Shown here piece after piece: positions 40,160 to 48,961 of a stretch of DNA of 64,000 nucleotides. The DNA lies in NCBI GenBank assembly GCA_036824505.1, contig DAITAA010000004.1, positions 62,001 through 126,000 on the forward strand, read 5' to 3'. Source of the stretch: SCUD01 sp036824505. Lineage in GTDB: Bacteria > Pseudomonadota > Gammaproteobacteria > Steroidobacterales > Steroidobacteraceae. The notes beneath the pieces are model-generated. The model had not been told where the DNA came from and searched no databases. It saw only the letters and a program-made list of their open reading frames with translations. Positions within the stretch are counted from its first letter, which is position 1. Each line of letters opens with the position of its first letter. A program made the position numbers and the translations under genes.

Positions 40160-41224
40160 ATGGGCGATAAAGACGATAAGCCGGTCGAACTGGACGTTTT
40201 GCGCGCCTTCAGCCCGCTCGACGGGCTGAAGCGCGAAAACCTGCACGCGCTCTCGCGCAAGACCAAGCTGCAGGAACTCGACGCCGGCCGCGTGCTGTTC
40301 AAGGAAGGCGAGTCCGACAAGCGCACGATCTACCTCGTCAAAGGCGAGATCGAGTTGCGCAGCGGCGAGCGCACGGTTTCGACGGTGCGTGCCGGCACCC
40401 CGGAAGCACGCATTGCGGTCGCGGCCGGCCAGCCGAGACGCTTCACGGGGCGTGCGCTGTCCGACGTGACTTTCATCTCCGTGGACAGCGACCTGCTGGA
40501 TGTATTGATCACCTGGGACCAGACCGGCAGTTATGAAGTCGGCGAAATATCGGATGGCGGTGCCGGCAGTGCCGATGACTGGATGACCGTGCTGCTGCAG
40601 ACAAAGTCATTTCACCGCATCCCACCGGCTAATCTCCAGGCACTGTTCATGCGCATGCAGCATGTGGCCTACAAGTCCGGCGAGGTCGTCATCAAGCAGG
40701 GCGACGAAGGTGATTACTTCTACGTGATCACCAAAGGCAAGGCCGTCGTCACCCGCGAGACGCCGATGAACCGCAATGGAATCAAGCTTGCCGATCTCGG
40801 GATCGGCGAGTCTTTTGGCGAGGAGGCGTTGATCTCCGACGGAAAGCGCAATGCGACGATCACCATGCAAACCGATGGCGCCGTGGTGCGCCTGGGCAAG
40901 GACGATTTCCGCGAACTGTTGAATGAGCCGCTGTTGCATGCAGTGGACCTCGAGCATGCGCGTGAACTGATTGCACGCGGCGCCCGCTGGCTGGATGTGC
41001 GGCTGCCGAGCGAGTACCAGGGCTTTCACCTGGACGATGCGTTGAACGTACCCTTGTATTTCATCCGCCTGAAGGTGCGGACGCTGGACACGAAGATACC
41101 CTATGTGGTCGTCTGCGACACCGGGCGCCGCAGCTCCGCTGCAGCGTTCCTGTTGAGTGAACGTGGTTTCGAGGCCTACTGTTTGCAGGGCGGCCTGCTG
41201 GGAAACAAGCTCGGTCCGCAATGA
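40160..41224 (+). CDS. double cyclic-nucleotide-binding domain protein with C-terminal rhodanese
   Basis: A 354-residue soluble protein. Residues about 15-120 form a degenerate cyclic-nucleotide-binding fold. Residues about 145-250 form a second, better one, with GDEGDYFYVITKGKAVV and a phosphate-binding cassette FGEEALISDGKRNATI. Residues about 262-350 are a rhodanese domain with GARWLDVRLPSEYQGFHL and the active-site loop VVVCDTGRRSSAA, where the Cys is present. There is no DNA-binding helix, so it is not a CRP-type regulator. The design suggests a cyclic-nucleotide-gated sulfur- or thiol-handling enzyme, or a sensor. It stands alone with a short gap after the fad gene and converges with pilZ. 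Confidence 0.85.
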   Translation: MGDKDDKPVELDVLRAFSPLDGLKRENLHALSRKTKLQELDAGRVLFKEGESDKRTIYLVKGEIELRSGERTVSTVRAGTPEARIAVAAGQPRRFTGRALSDVTFISVDSDLLDVLITWDQTGSYEVGEISDGGAGSADDWMTVLLQTKSFHRIPPANLQALFMRMQHVAYKSGEVVIKQGDEGDYFYVITKGKAVVTRETPMNRNGIKLADLGIGESFGEEALISDGKRNATITMQTDGAVVRLGKDDFRELLNEPLLHAVDLEHARELIARGARWLDVRLPSEYQGFHLDDALNVPLYFIRLKVRTLDTKIPYVVVCDTGRRSSAAAFLLSERGFEAYCLQGGLLGNKLGPQ

Positions 41225-41254
41225 GGCGCATCATGCCGCGCCGGTCCGCACGGC

Positions 41255-41611
41255 CTACATCGTGTGGGTCTGCTTGTCCCCGCCGAGCGCGCCGGCCAGG
41301 TAGGACTCGATCTTCTTCTGCGTCATACCGCGATCCTGTTCGCTGAACTGCACGCCGATGCCAGCCGTGCGCTTTCCCTGTGCGCCTTTGGGGGTCAGCC
41401 AGATCACCCGGCCTGCGACTGGCAGCTTCTCCTCCTCCCCCATCAGGTTCAGGAGCATGAAGACCTCGTCACCAATCCGGTAGTTGCTGTTGGTGGGGAT
41501 GAACAGACCGCCATTCTTCACGAATGGCATGTACGCAAGATAGAGCGCGCTCTTGTCTTTGATCGTGAGCGTCAGCAGCCCCGGCTTTGTCGATGGTGCC
41601 CGCAACTTCAA
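41255..41611 (-). CDS. pilZ: type IV pilus assembly protein PilZ
   Basis: Needed for type IV pilus biogenesis; the founding PilZ binds partner proteins, not c-di-GMP. The 118-residue protein has the family blocks LTLTIKDKSALYLAYMPFVK (residues 13-32), NGGLFIPTN, DEVFMLLNLM, VIWLTPKGAQGKRTAGIGVQ and the C-terminal YLAGALGGDKQTHTM. The start is TTG at 41611, which overlaps the holB stop codon (TTGA). It gives the normal family length, while the open frame upstream runs inside holB. It is the last gene of the operon. Confidence 0.9.
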   Translation of the reverse strand: MKLRAPSTKPGLLTLTIKDKSALYLAYMPFVKNGGLFIPTNSNYRIGDEVFMLLNLMGEEEKLPVAGRVIWLTPKGAQGKRTAGIGVQFSEQDRGMTQKKIESYLAGALGGDKQTHTM

Positions 41612-42669
41612 TCCACTGACTCCCGCTCTGTGATGGCGCCTTCGCCCGCGAATCCGGCAAACGAAATCAACAGCCCTTCCAACAGCAATTGCCTGTTGAG
41701 CGCACTGCTGAGGAGCAATCTGGCCTCGCGCAGCGCGTCCAGCAGACGATAGCCGGCGCGTATCATCGGTTCGCGCCGGTCGACGCGCAACCATGGTAAA
41801 CGATTATCGTTAGCCAGCGCACCAGACAGGGCTGCCTCGCGCAACTGGTTCGTGAGCCAATACTCGAGCCAGAACAGACGTGCCTCGGGCTGATCGCGAG
41901 TCCATGTCGCTGCGGTCGCAACGATGTCGAGCTGGCCGCTCACCGCGGAATCGACGGCCTCCTGCATCTTCGCGTCGATCGCCTCGAGGCCCACATCCGC
42001 ATATTTCAAAGCAAGGAATGGAGCGCCGTTTGCGAGCTTCAGCAGGCGTTCCCAGCCGCCATGTTGCCGCTGCCCATCGAGCCATGCGAGCCCCTCCGCC
42101 GTGGCCGGCACAGGCACTCGCAGGCGGGCGCTGCGGCTCATGATCGTACGCGGCAGGCGATCACTGCGGCTCGCCGTCAGGATCAGGTAGGTGTTGTCAG
42201 TGGGTTCCTCAAGAGTCTTCAGCAAGGCATTGAATGAATTGGGGTTCATGGCATCCGCGGGATCGACGAGTGCCACTTTGCGCCGGCCCCGGTAACTCTT
42301 GAGCGAAAGGTTCTCGGACAACTCGCGAATCTGCTCGACGCGGATGACCGAAGCGTCCTCCTCGATGCCCACGCGGTAAAAATCCGGATGTGTGCCTGCC
42401 AGCAACAGGCGACAGCCCGCGCATTCACGACAGGGCGCCTCGCCCTTCCGGTCGCAGAGCAGCAGGGCGGCAAGCCACAGGCCCACCTCGACCTGCCCCG
42501 CTCCCTGTCGCCCCAGCAGCAACAAGGCATGCGGTAACCGGTCCTGGCCCAGCATTGCGCAAAGATTCCGACGCGCCGGTCCCAGCCAGGCGGCGCCGGC
42601 GCGCGCCAGCAGCTCAGCAGTTTGCTGTGCCGCCGTGGCCCCTTCGCTTTCAGGTTTCGAGACCGCCAC
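41608..42669 (-). CDS. holB: DNA polymerase III subunit delta prime
   Basis: Clamp-loader subunit. The 353-residue protein has the AAA+ fold of delta prime with a modified P-loop (LLLLGRQGAGQVEVGLW), the zinc module CRECAGCRLL, and the RADA-like VDPADAMNPNSFNALLKTLEEP sensor region (in order, about residues 120-142), then SRSARLRVP. The GTG at 42669 places it five bases after tmk. The order tmk-holB-pilZ is typical of pseudomonads and relatives. Confidence 0.93.
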   Translation of the reverse strand: MAVSKPESEGATAAQQTAELLARAGAAWLGPARRNLCAMLGQDRLPHALLLLGRQGAGQVEVGLWLAALLLCDRKGEAPCRECAGCRLLLAGTHPDFYRVGIEEDASVIRVEQIRELSENLSLKSYRGRRKVALVDPADAMNPNSFNALLKTLEEPTDNTYLILTASRSDRLPRTIMSRSARLRVPVPATAEGLAWLDGQRQHGGWERLLKLANGAPFLALKYADVGLEAIDAKMQEAVDSAVSGQLDIVATAATWTRDQPEARLFWLEYWLTNQLREAALSGALANDNRLPWLRVDRREPMIRAGYRLLDALREARLLLSSALNRQLLLEGLLISFAGFAGEGAITERESVD

Positions 42670-42674
42670 CCGTC

Positions 42675-43307
42675 TCACTCCCAATCGGCCAGAAGTGCGT
42701 CGAACTCACGCTCAATCGTCGCTGCAACCTGGCGCTCGTCTGCGGTCGCATCGATCAGGCGCACCCGCCTGGGCTCGCGTTCGGCAATCGCCAGATAACC
42801 GCGGCGCACGCGCTCGAAAAACGCGACATCCTCCGCTTCAATCCGGTCCAGCCGCAAGCCGCGTTTCCCGATACGGCCGAGCGCGATCTCCGGCGGTGCA
42901 TCCAGCAGGAATGTCTGGTCCGGGGCCAGGCGCGGATGTGCGATTTTCGCCAATTGGCGGATCCAGGCCGTGCTCAGGCTGCGGCCGCTGCCCTGGTAGG
43001 CTTCAGTTGCATCCGTGAACCGGTCGCAGAGGATCCAGCGCCCGCGCCTCAACGCGGGCCGGATCACGCTTTCGACATGACTGGCGCGCGCGGCAAAGAT
43101 GATCAGCAGCTCCGCCGTGGCGGTGATCGGCTCGTCCCATGGCTCGAGCACGAGATTTCGCAACTGTTCCGCGAGCGCCGTGCCACCCGGTTCGCGCGTC
43201 AGCAGCGGATCGATTCCGCGACTGCGAAGGTGGGTTGCGGCATGCGCAATCTGCGTCGACTTGCCGACGCCTTCAATGCCTTCAAATGTGATGAACCGGC
43301 CGCGCAT
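42675..43307 (-). CDS. tmk: thymidylate kinase
   Basis: Phosphorylates dTMP to dTDP. The 210-residue protein has P-loop FEGIEGVGKSTQ (residues 8-19), the DR motif in LCDRFTDATEAYQGSGR (about 93-109), and a LID region with arginines. ATG at 43307 gives the usual MRGRFITFEG start, four bases after mltG; the upstream open frame lies inside mltG. Confidence 0.96.
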   Translation of the reverse strand: MRGRFITFEGIEGVGKSTQIAHAATHLRSRGIDPLLTREPGGTALAEQLRNLVLEPWDEPITATAELLIIFAARASHVESVIRPALRRGRWILCDRFTDATEAYQGSGRSLSTAWIRQLAKIAHPRLAPDQTFLLDAPPEIALGRIGKRGLRLDRIEAEDVAFFERVRRGYLAIAEREPRRVRLIDATADERQVAATIEREFDALLADWE

Positions 43308-43311
43308 GCGA

Positions 43312-44349
43312 TCAGCGTACCCGATGGCTGCGGTCATCGCGCAGATTGGCCAGGTGGCGCGCGACGTTCGAATTGTGCGTGACCAGAGACTCCGCGAAAT
43401 AATGGCGGCCATCGCCTTTGCCGGTCGCGACGAAGTACAGTGCCTTGGTTTCAGCCGGCCTTACCGCCGCTTCGAGCGCCGCCTGGCCAACCAGCGCAAT
43501 CGGCGTCGGCGGAAGGCCAGCGCGTGTGTAGCTGTTGTAAGGCGTGTCCGCCTGCAGGTCGCGGCGCCGCAGGTTGCCGTCGAACGACTCACCGATCCCG
43601 TAGATCACCGATGGGTCGGTTTGCAGGCGCATTCCGCGGCGCAGGCGATTGACGAACACGCCGGCAATCAACGGCCGTTCATCGGGTGCTCCGGTTTCCT
43701 TCTCGACCAGCGAGGCCAGTATCAAAGCCTCATAGGGCCTGGCGAATGGCAACCCGGGCTTGCGCTTCCTCCAGGCAGAGGCCAGTTCTTCCTCGAGCCG
43801 CAGGTGCGCCTCTTGCAGCAGTTCGCGGTCGGCCGTCCCACGCGGAAAACGATAGGTATCCGGGAAGAACAATCCTTCGGGATGACGACCCGCGAGACCC
43901 AGTCGCTTCATCGTCTCGCCCTGCGTCAGGCCGGCCAGTTCAACGGTCACGGCCGGTTCAGCCTGGATGGCGGCCAGCGCCTGCCTGAAGGTCCAGCCCT
44001 CCGGGATGGTCACGCTGTGCTGCAGTACCGCACCGGCCACGAACTGCTGCAACAGCGCCGCAGGCGTTGTTCCCGGCTGAAGCAAGTACTCTCCGGCCTT
44101 GATGCGATTCGCATCCCCGGTCCGCTTCGCATGCCGGATCCAGGTCCGCGGCTCGTCCAGCCAGCCCGCTTCTTGCAGCGAGGCTGCGACTGCGGTCAGC
44201 GATGCACCGGCCGGTAGCTGGAATACGACCGGCTGCTGCAAGCCGGTCAGTGGAGCGGCGAGCCAGGCCTCTTCGTGCTGACGCCGGCCGAACCAGCCGA
44301 TGACAACCAGGACCACGAGCAGCGCCACGCCGATCCGCAGACGACTCAT
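43312..44349 (-). CDS. mltG: endolytic murein transglycosylase
   Basis: Cuts nascent peptidoglycan strands and sets their length. The 345-residue protein has one N-terminal membrane span (residues 5-20), a LysM-like region, and the YceG catalytic domain with ILASLVEKETGAPDERPLIA (about 213-232), holding the catalytic Glu, followed by FVNRLRRGMRLQTDPSVIYG. ATG 44349 overlaps the pabC stop by four bases. Confidence 0.95.
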   Translation of the reverse strand: MSRLRIGVALLVVLVVIGWFGRRQHEEAWLAAPLTGLQQPVVFQLPAGASLTAVAASLQEAGWLDEPRTWIRHAKRTGDANRIKAGEYLLQPGTTPAALLQQFVAGAVLQHSVTIPEGWTFRQALAAIQAEPAVTVELAGLTQGETMKRLGLAGRHPEGLFFPDTYRFPRGTADRELLQEAHLRLEEELASAWRKRKPGLPFARPYEALILASLVEKETGAPDERPLIAGVFVNRLRRGMRLQTDPSVIYGIGESFDGNLRRRDLQADTPYNSYTRAGLPPTPIALVGQAALEAAVRPAETKALYFVATGKGDGRHYFAESLVTHNSNVARHLANLRDDRSHRVR

Positions 44350-45152
44350 GCGACCTCCGCGAGCCACGAATTGAATTGCGCCGCAATGGTCCCTGCAGGA
44401 AGCTGCTTCTCGGCGAGTTCGCGAACCGGCCATGCGCCGATCAGGGAATTCGTCACGAATATTTCGGTCGCGGCCTCAAGGTCCCCGGGGCGCAGGCTGT
44501 GTTCGACCACCGAACTCGCGTGGGCGGCGGCCCAGCCACAAAACGCGCGGCGCATCACGCCGGCGACACCGCACTGACCGAGCTCCGGCGTCACGATCCG
44601 GCCTGCGATGACCGCGAACAGATTGCTTTGCGTTCCTGAGATCACCTGGCCCACGTCGTCCAGCATCAACCCTTCTGCGATGTTTTCGCCATCCCACTCC
44701 GCGCGTGCCAGCACCTGTTCGAGCCGGTTCAGGTGCTTGAGTCCCGCCAGTGCGGGATTGCGTCCCAGGCGTGTGAGGCAATACCGCATGCGGATGCCCT
44801 CGCTCCACGCAGATGCCGGCCATACCGGCCATTCAAACCCGGCCACGATGCAGGTCGGTTCCGCAGCAGGCGGCGGCCGATAGCCACGACCCGCAGGCCC
44901 GCGCGTCCAGATCAGCTTGACCACGCCCCGGCCCGACGGCCACGCCGCGGCGATCTGTTCACGCAGGCGATCCTGATCCGGCAACGGCAACGCCAGGCGG
45001 CGCGCACCCTCGGTCAGGCGCGCGAAGTGCCAGTCCTGGAATCGCGCGCGGCCGTCCCGCACGGACATCGTCTCGAACAGACCGTCACCATATTGCAGCC
45101 CGCGATCGAGCGGATCGACCAGCCCGGCGCGGCCATTGACCAGTACCGGCAT
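44346..45152 (-). CDS. pabC: aminodeoxychorismate lyase
   Basis: Makes 4-aminobenzoate and pyruvate from aminodeoxychorismate in folate synthesis. The 268-residue fold type IV PLP enzyme has GLFETMSVRDGR (residues 25-36), the cofactor lysine in AGLKHLNRLEQVLAR (about 135-149), and EGLMLDDVGQVISGTQSNLF (160-179). It starts exactly at the last base of pabB. Confidence 0.94.
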   Translation of the reverse strand: MPVLVNGRAGLVDPLDRGLQYGDGLFETMSVRDGRARFQDWHFARLTEGARRLALPLPDQDRLREQIAAAWPSGRGVVKLIWTRGPAGRGYRPPPAAEPTCIVAGFEWPVWPASAWSEGIRMRYCLTRLGRNPALAGLKHLNRLEQVLARAEWDGENIAEGLMLDDVGQVISGTQSNLFAVIAGRIVTPELGQCGVAGVMRRAFCGWAAAHASSVVEHSLRPGDLEAATEIFVTNSLIGAWPVRELAEKQLPAGTIAAQFNSWLAEVA

Positions 45153-46480
45153 CAGCCGGTGCTCCCGAGCGCGCGCAATACACCTCGCGCCTTGGCACGC
45201 GTTTCATCAAGCTCGTGCAATGGATCCGAATCGGCGACGATGCCGGCCCCGGCGCGTAACTCGACCTCGCCTCCATGCACCGTCATGGTCCGGATCAGGA
45301 TATTGAGGTCCATGCTGCCATCCAGCGCAAGGTAACCCATGGCGCCCGTGTATGCGCCGCGGCCCTTGCCCTCCAGGTCCCCGATCAACTGCATGCAGCG
45401 GACCTTTGGACATCCGGTGATCGTGCCCCCCGGGAACAACGCGCGGATGACGGCGCCCGGTGCGACATCTTTGCGCAGACTGCCGCTGACATTCGAGACG
45501 ATGTGATGGACGTGCGCATAACTCTCGACCACCATGAATTCGTCGACGTGCACGCTGCCCGGTTCGCAAAGCCGGCCGAGATCATTGCGTTCGAGGTCGA
45601 TCAGCATCACGTGTTCCGCACGCTCCTTGGCGCTCGCGGTCAATTCGGCGATGGAAGCCGCGTCACCCGATTCAAAACGGGGCCGGGTGCCTGCAATCGG
45701 ACGGGTATCGATGCGCCGGCCGCGCACACGCACCAGGCGCTCCGGCGAACTCGAAAGGATGGCGACATCCTCGAACTGCGCAATACCGGAGAAGGCTCCG
45801 GGATTGGCGGCCCGCAGGCGCGCGTAGAGCATGGCGGGCGTCTCACCGGCCGGCATGGGTGCCCGCCAGGACCGCGCGAGATTGGCCTGATAGACGTCCC
45901 CTGCGGCTATATGGGCCAGGGCCGCACGGCAGGCGGCCAAATACTCGGCAGGATCGTCTTCCCTGACCACCGGTGGCGACGCCACCGTTGCCGGACGCGG
46001 AACGCGCCCGATGTCCCGCAGGTCCGCCCGCAGCTGGTCAGCGATCCCGGCGGCAGCAGGCTCGGCGAGCACCACGCTTTCGCCCGACTCATGGTCATGG
46101 ATCATGGCCGCGCGCATGCGCCAGGCGAGCGCTACGACCGGCAGGGGCGAAGGAGGAATCCGAAGCGAGGGCTCGACTTCAGAGGCCAGCTCATAACCCA
46201 GGAATAGGAACCAGCCGCCAGCAAATGGCCAGGGTGCTGGCGGCGCCACGCCCTTCTCGCATCGCCACCAGGCGTCAAGGCGGTCGCAAAACCGGTCTCC
46301 CTCACCCTCCCCCTGCAGCTGCAGATCGCGGTCGAGGAGCAGCCGGCCTTCGGGAGCCGCCAGCAACAGCGTGTAGCGGCCGAGCGGCATGCCGGCTACC
46401 GCGCTGTCGAGCAGCACCGGATAGCGTTCCGGATATCGCTCGTGCAGCGCCAGCATCCGGCCGACCGGGTCGTCCTCCAC
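45152..46480 (-). CDS. pabB: aminodeoxychorismate synthase component I
   Basis: Converts chorismate and ammonia (from PabA) to aminodeoxychorismate. The 442-residue protein has the chorismate-binding fold: YQANLARSWRAPM, FSGIAQFEDVAILSSSPERL (about residues 225-244), TRPIAGTRPR, the EHVMLIDLERNDLGR block, and VRALFPGGTITGCPK near the C-terminus. The PIAGT and ERNDLGR motifs mark PabB/TrpE. Gene order with pabC makes PabB certain enough. It begins five bases after fabF and seems inserted into the usual fabF-pabC order. Confidence 0.93.
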   Translation of the reverse strand: MEDDPVGRMLALHERYPERYPVLLDSAVAGMPLGRYTLLLAAPEGRLLLDRDLQLQGEGEGDRFCDRLDAWWRCEKGVAPPAPWPFAGGWFLFLGYELASEVEPSLRIPPSPLPVVALAWRMRAAMIHDHESGESVVLAEPAAAGIADQLRADLRDIGRVPRPATVASPPVVREDDPAEYLAACRAALAHIAAGDVYQANLARSWRAPMPAGETPAMLYARLRAANPGAFSGIAQFEDVAILSSSPERLVRVRGRRIDTRPIAGTRPRFESGDAASIAELTASAKERAEHVMLIDLERNDLGRLCEPGSVHVDEFMVVESYAHVHHIVSNVSGSLRKDVAPGAVIRALFPGGTITGCPKVRCMQLIGDLEGKGRGAYTGAMGYLALDGSMDLNILIRTMTVHGGEVELRAGAGIVADSDPLHELDETRAKARGVLRALGSTG

Positions 46481-46485
46481 CGGCT

Positions 46486-47730
46486 TCAGCGCAGCGCGCG
46501 AAAAACCAGCGTGCCGTTGGTTCCGCCGAACCCGAAAGAGTTGCTCATGATCGTGTCGATCTTCATTCGCCGGGCGGTCTTTGGCACGTAATCGAGATCG
46601 CAGCCTTCTCCGGGATGGTCGAGATTGATGGTGGGCGGAGCGACCTGATCGCGGATTGCAAGGATACAGAAGATTGCTTCGACGACGCCCGCGGCGCCAA
46701 GCAGGTGGCCGGTCATGGACTTGGTCGAGCTCACCGCAAGCCCGGCGGCGTGGGTGCCGAATGCCTGCTTGATCGCGGTCGTTTCCGCGACATCTCCCAG
46801 GATCGTCGAGGTCGCATGTGCATTGATGTACTGGATCTCATCCGCGTTGATCCGGGCGTCACGCAGTGAATTGATCATCGACAACTTCGCGCCGGCGCCA
46901 TCTTCCGGCGGCGCGGTGATGTGATATGCATCCCCGCTCATGCCGAAGCCGATGAGCTCCGCGTGAATCGGCGCATTGCGCGCCTTCGCGTGCTCATACT
47001 CCTCGAGCACGACGGCGCCTGCGCCGTCACCCATCACGAAACCGTCGCGATCCCGGTCCCAGGGGCGGCTGGCGCGTGCGGGATCGTCGTTGCGCGTTGA
47101 AAGCGCCCGCGCCTGGCAGAAGCCGCCGACTGCCGTCGGCGTTTGCGCCATTTCGGCGCCGCCCGCGATGACCACGTCTGCATCGCCGTACTGGATCGTC
47201 CGCATGCCGATGCCGATGCTGTGAGTCGACGTCGTGCAGGCGGTGACTACCGCCAGGTTCGGACCGGTAATGCCATACATGATCGACAGGTGGCCCGCGA
47301 TCATGTTGATGATGCTGCCCGGAATGTAGAACGGCGAAATTTTCTTCGGAGTCCTCGTCTCGAGATACCGGCCGTGATTTTCCTCAATGGTTGCAAGGCC
47401 GCCGATGCCCGCCCCGAATACCAGGCCGGTGCGAGCGCGGTTGACGTCGCTGATCTCCAGACCCGAGTCGGCAATCGCCTGCACGCCTGCGGCCACGCCG
47501 TACTGCATGAAGAGATCCATGCGCCGCGCTTCCTTGGCGGCCATGAATCTGGCTGCATCGAAGTCGGGCACGCCGCCGGCGAAGGTTACGGGAAAGCCCG
47601 CGGTATCAAAGCGCGTGATCGGGCCGATGCCGCTCCTGCCGGCAAGGCAGGCGTTCCAGCTGTCGGCGACGGAAAGGCCGAGCGGCGACACCATGCCGAG
47701 CCCACTGACCACCACGCGACGCTTGCTCAA
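46486..47730 (-). CDS. fabF: beta-ketoacyl-ACP synthase II
   Basis: Elongates acyl-ACP by condensation with malonyl-ACP. The 414-residue thiolase-fold protein has the Cys-His-His triad: Cys in VVTACTTSTHSIGIG (about residue 165), His in INAHATSTILGD, and His in KSMTGHLLGAAG. It follows acpP by 78 bases, where the complementary strand holds no obvious terminator, so acpP-fabF co-transcription is likely. Confidence 0.96.
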   Translation of the reverse strand: MSKRRVVVSGLGMVSPLGLSVADSWNACLAGRSGIGPITRFDTAGFPVTFAGGVPDFDAARFMAAKEARRMDLFMQYGVAAGVQAIADSGLEISDVNRARTGLVFGAGIGGLATIEENHGRYLETRTPKKISPFYIPGSIINMIAGHLSIMYGITGPNLAVVTACTTSTHSIGIGMRTIQYGDADVVIAGGAEMAQTPTAVGGFCQARALSTRNDDPARASRPWDRDRDGFVMGDGAGAVVLEEYEHAKARNAPIHAELIGFGMSGDAYHITAPPEDGAGAKLSMINSLRDARINADEIQYINAHATSTILGDVAETTAIKQAFGTHAAGLAVSSTKSMTGHLLGAAGVVEAIFCILAIRDQVAPPTINLDHPGEGCDLDYVPKTARRMKIDTIMSNSFGFGGTNGTLVFRALR

Positions 47731-47808
47731 GCGGTTTCCTCTGCCGGCCGCGGCTGGCGCAACGCAAAGAGCCCCGCCCCGAGGGTCGGGTCCCGCGGTG
47801 GCATGGAT

Positions 47809-48051
47809 TCAGGATTTGGACTGGTGCTGGACGATGTAGTCGATCGCCTGCTGCACCGTCGTGATCTTCTCGGCATCCTCGTCCGGTATCTCGGTCTCGA
47901 ACTCTTCTTCGAGCGCCATCACAAGCTCGACCGTGTCCAGGGAATCGGCACCGAGATCGTCAACGAAAGACGCATCGTTCGTGACTTCTTCGTCTTTCAC
48001 CCCAAGCTGCTCGGCGACGATCTTCTTCACCCGTTCTTCGACTGTGCTCAT
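47809..48051 (-). CDS. acpP: acyl carrier protein
   Basis: Carrier of growing acyl chains on a phosphopantetheine arm. The 80-residue acidic protein has the invariant DDLGADSLDTVELVM block with Ser37 as the attachment site. A -10-like TAGAAT (complement of 48115-48120) lies upstream, and a 12-bp palindrome lies where a -35 region would be, so acpP may have its own promoter as in other bacteria. Confidence 0.97.
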   Translation of the reverse strand: MSTVEERVKKIVAEQLGVKDEEVTNDASFVDDLGADSLDTVELVMALEEEFETEIPDEDAEKITTVQQAIDYIVQHQSKS

Positions 48052-48145
48052 CGGTTTCTTTTCCCTTGCCTTAGTAGATGCCCATGGCGGCGTGCGGGCC
48101 GGCCGGGGGTCGCCATTCTATGCCACGGACCCCCCACTGGCTACC

Positions 48146-48157
48146 AGAAACGTTTCT
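48146..48157. promoter_or_regulatory. 12-bp perfect palindrome upstream of acpP
   Basis: AGAAACGTTTCT is a perfect palindrome. Its centre is about 31-36 bases upstream of the -10-like TAGAAT (complement of 48115-48120), so it would overlap or border the -35 region of an acpP promoter. It could be an operator for a fatty-acid-synthesis regulator; no known regulator is assigned. Confidence 0.35.
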
Positions 48158-48178
48158 TGTGCACTGTTTCTGAAAGCC

Positions 48179-48205
48179 TTTTTGGCGCGCGCAGGCGCCC
48201 AAAAA
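48179..48205 (-). terminator. GC-rich dyad between fabG and acpP
   Basis: On the minus strand, TTTTTGG and CCAAAAA enclose an imperfect GC-rich stem (complement of 48179-48205), starting four bases after the fabG stop. The A/T tracts on both sides make it terminator-like in both directions. A partial terminator or attenuator would separate fabDG from the more highly expressed acpP. Confidence 0.5.
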
Positions 48206-48208
48206 CCC

Positions 48209-48961
48209 TCAGGACATGTACATCCCGCCATTGACATGGATCGTTTCCCCTGTGATCCAGCCCGCAGCCGGGGACGCCAGGAAGCAGACCGCAGCGGCAA
48301 TGTCGGCCGGCAGGCCCAGGCGGCCGAGCGGGATCTGGGCCGCGAGCGATACACGTTGCTCCTCGCTCAGGCTACGGGTCATGTCGGTGTCGACAAAGCC
48401 CGGTGCGACGACATTCACCGTGATGCCGCGCGAGGCCACCTCGCGCGCCAGCGAGCGCGTGAACCCGCCGATACCGGCTTTGGCAGCGCAGTAATTCGCC
48501 TGGCCCGGATTACCGGTTGCCGCGACCACCGAAGCGATGTTCACGATACGGCCCTTGCGGGCCTTCATCATCCCGCGCAGGACCGCCTTGCTCAGGCGGA
48601 ATACGGAACCGAGGTTCGTGTTGATCACCGCGTCCCAGTCCTCGTCTTTCATCCGCAGCAGCAGCGTGTCGCGCGTAATGCCGGCGTTGTTGACCAGGAT
48701 CGTGACCGCGCCTTCATGCTTTTCGACATCTGCGATTGCGGCATCGATTGCCGCACCGTCTGCGACGTCCAGCACGATGCCGCGACCCGCCAGCCCTGCC
48801 CCCGCAAGCGCCGCATCGATTGCCGCGACGCCCGGACTGCCAGTTGCCGTGCCGACGACCTTCGCACCCTGCGCGCCGAGTGCCAGGGCAATCTCCCTGC
48901 CAATGCCGCGCGAGGCGCCGGTCACGAGCGCAATCTCGCCGGCGAGTGTCCGGGTCGTCAT
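48209..48961 (-). CDS. fabG: 3-oxoacyl-ACP reductase
   Basis: NADPH-dependent reduction step of fatty-acid synthesis. The 250-residue short-chain dehydrogenase has the cofactor motif VTGASRGIGREIA (residues 13-25), NNAGITRD, the catalytic Ser-Tyr-Lys in IVNIASV and YCAAKAG, and the APGFVDTDMT loop. ATG 48961 overlaps fabD by four bases; the open frame continues far upstream within fabD and is not used. Confidence 0.96.
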   Translation of the reverse strand: MTTRTLAGEIALVTGASRGIGREIALALGAQGAKVVGTATGSPGVAAIDAALAGAGLAGRGIVLDVADGAAIDAAIADVEKHEGAVTILVNNAGITRDTLLLRMKDEDWDAVINTNLGSVFRLSKAVLRGMMKARKGRIVNIASVVAATGNPGQANYCAAKAGIGGFTRSLAREVASRGITVNVVAPGFVDTDMTRSLSEEQRVSLAAQIPLGRLGLPADIAAAVCFLASPAAGWITGETIHVNGGMYMS

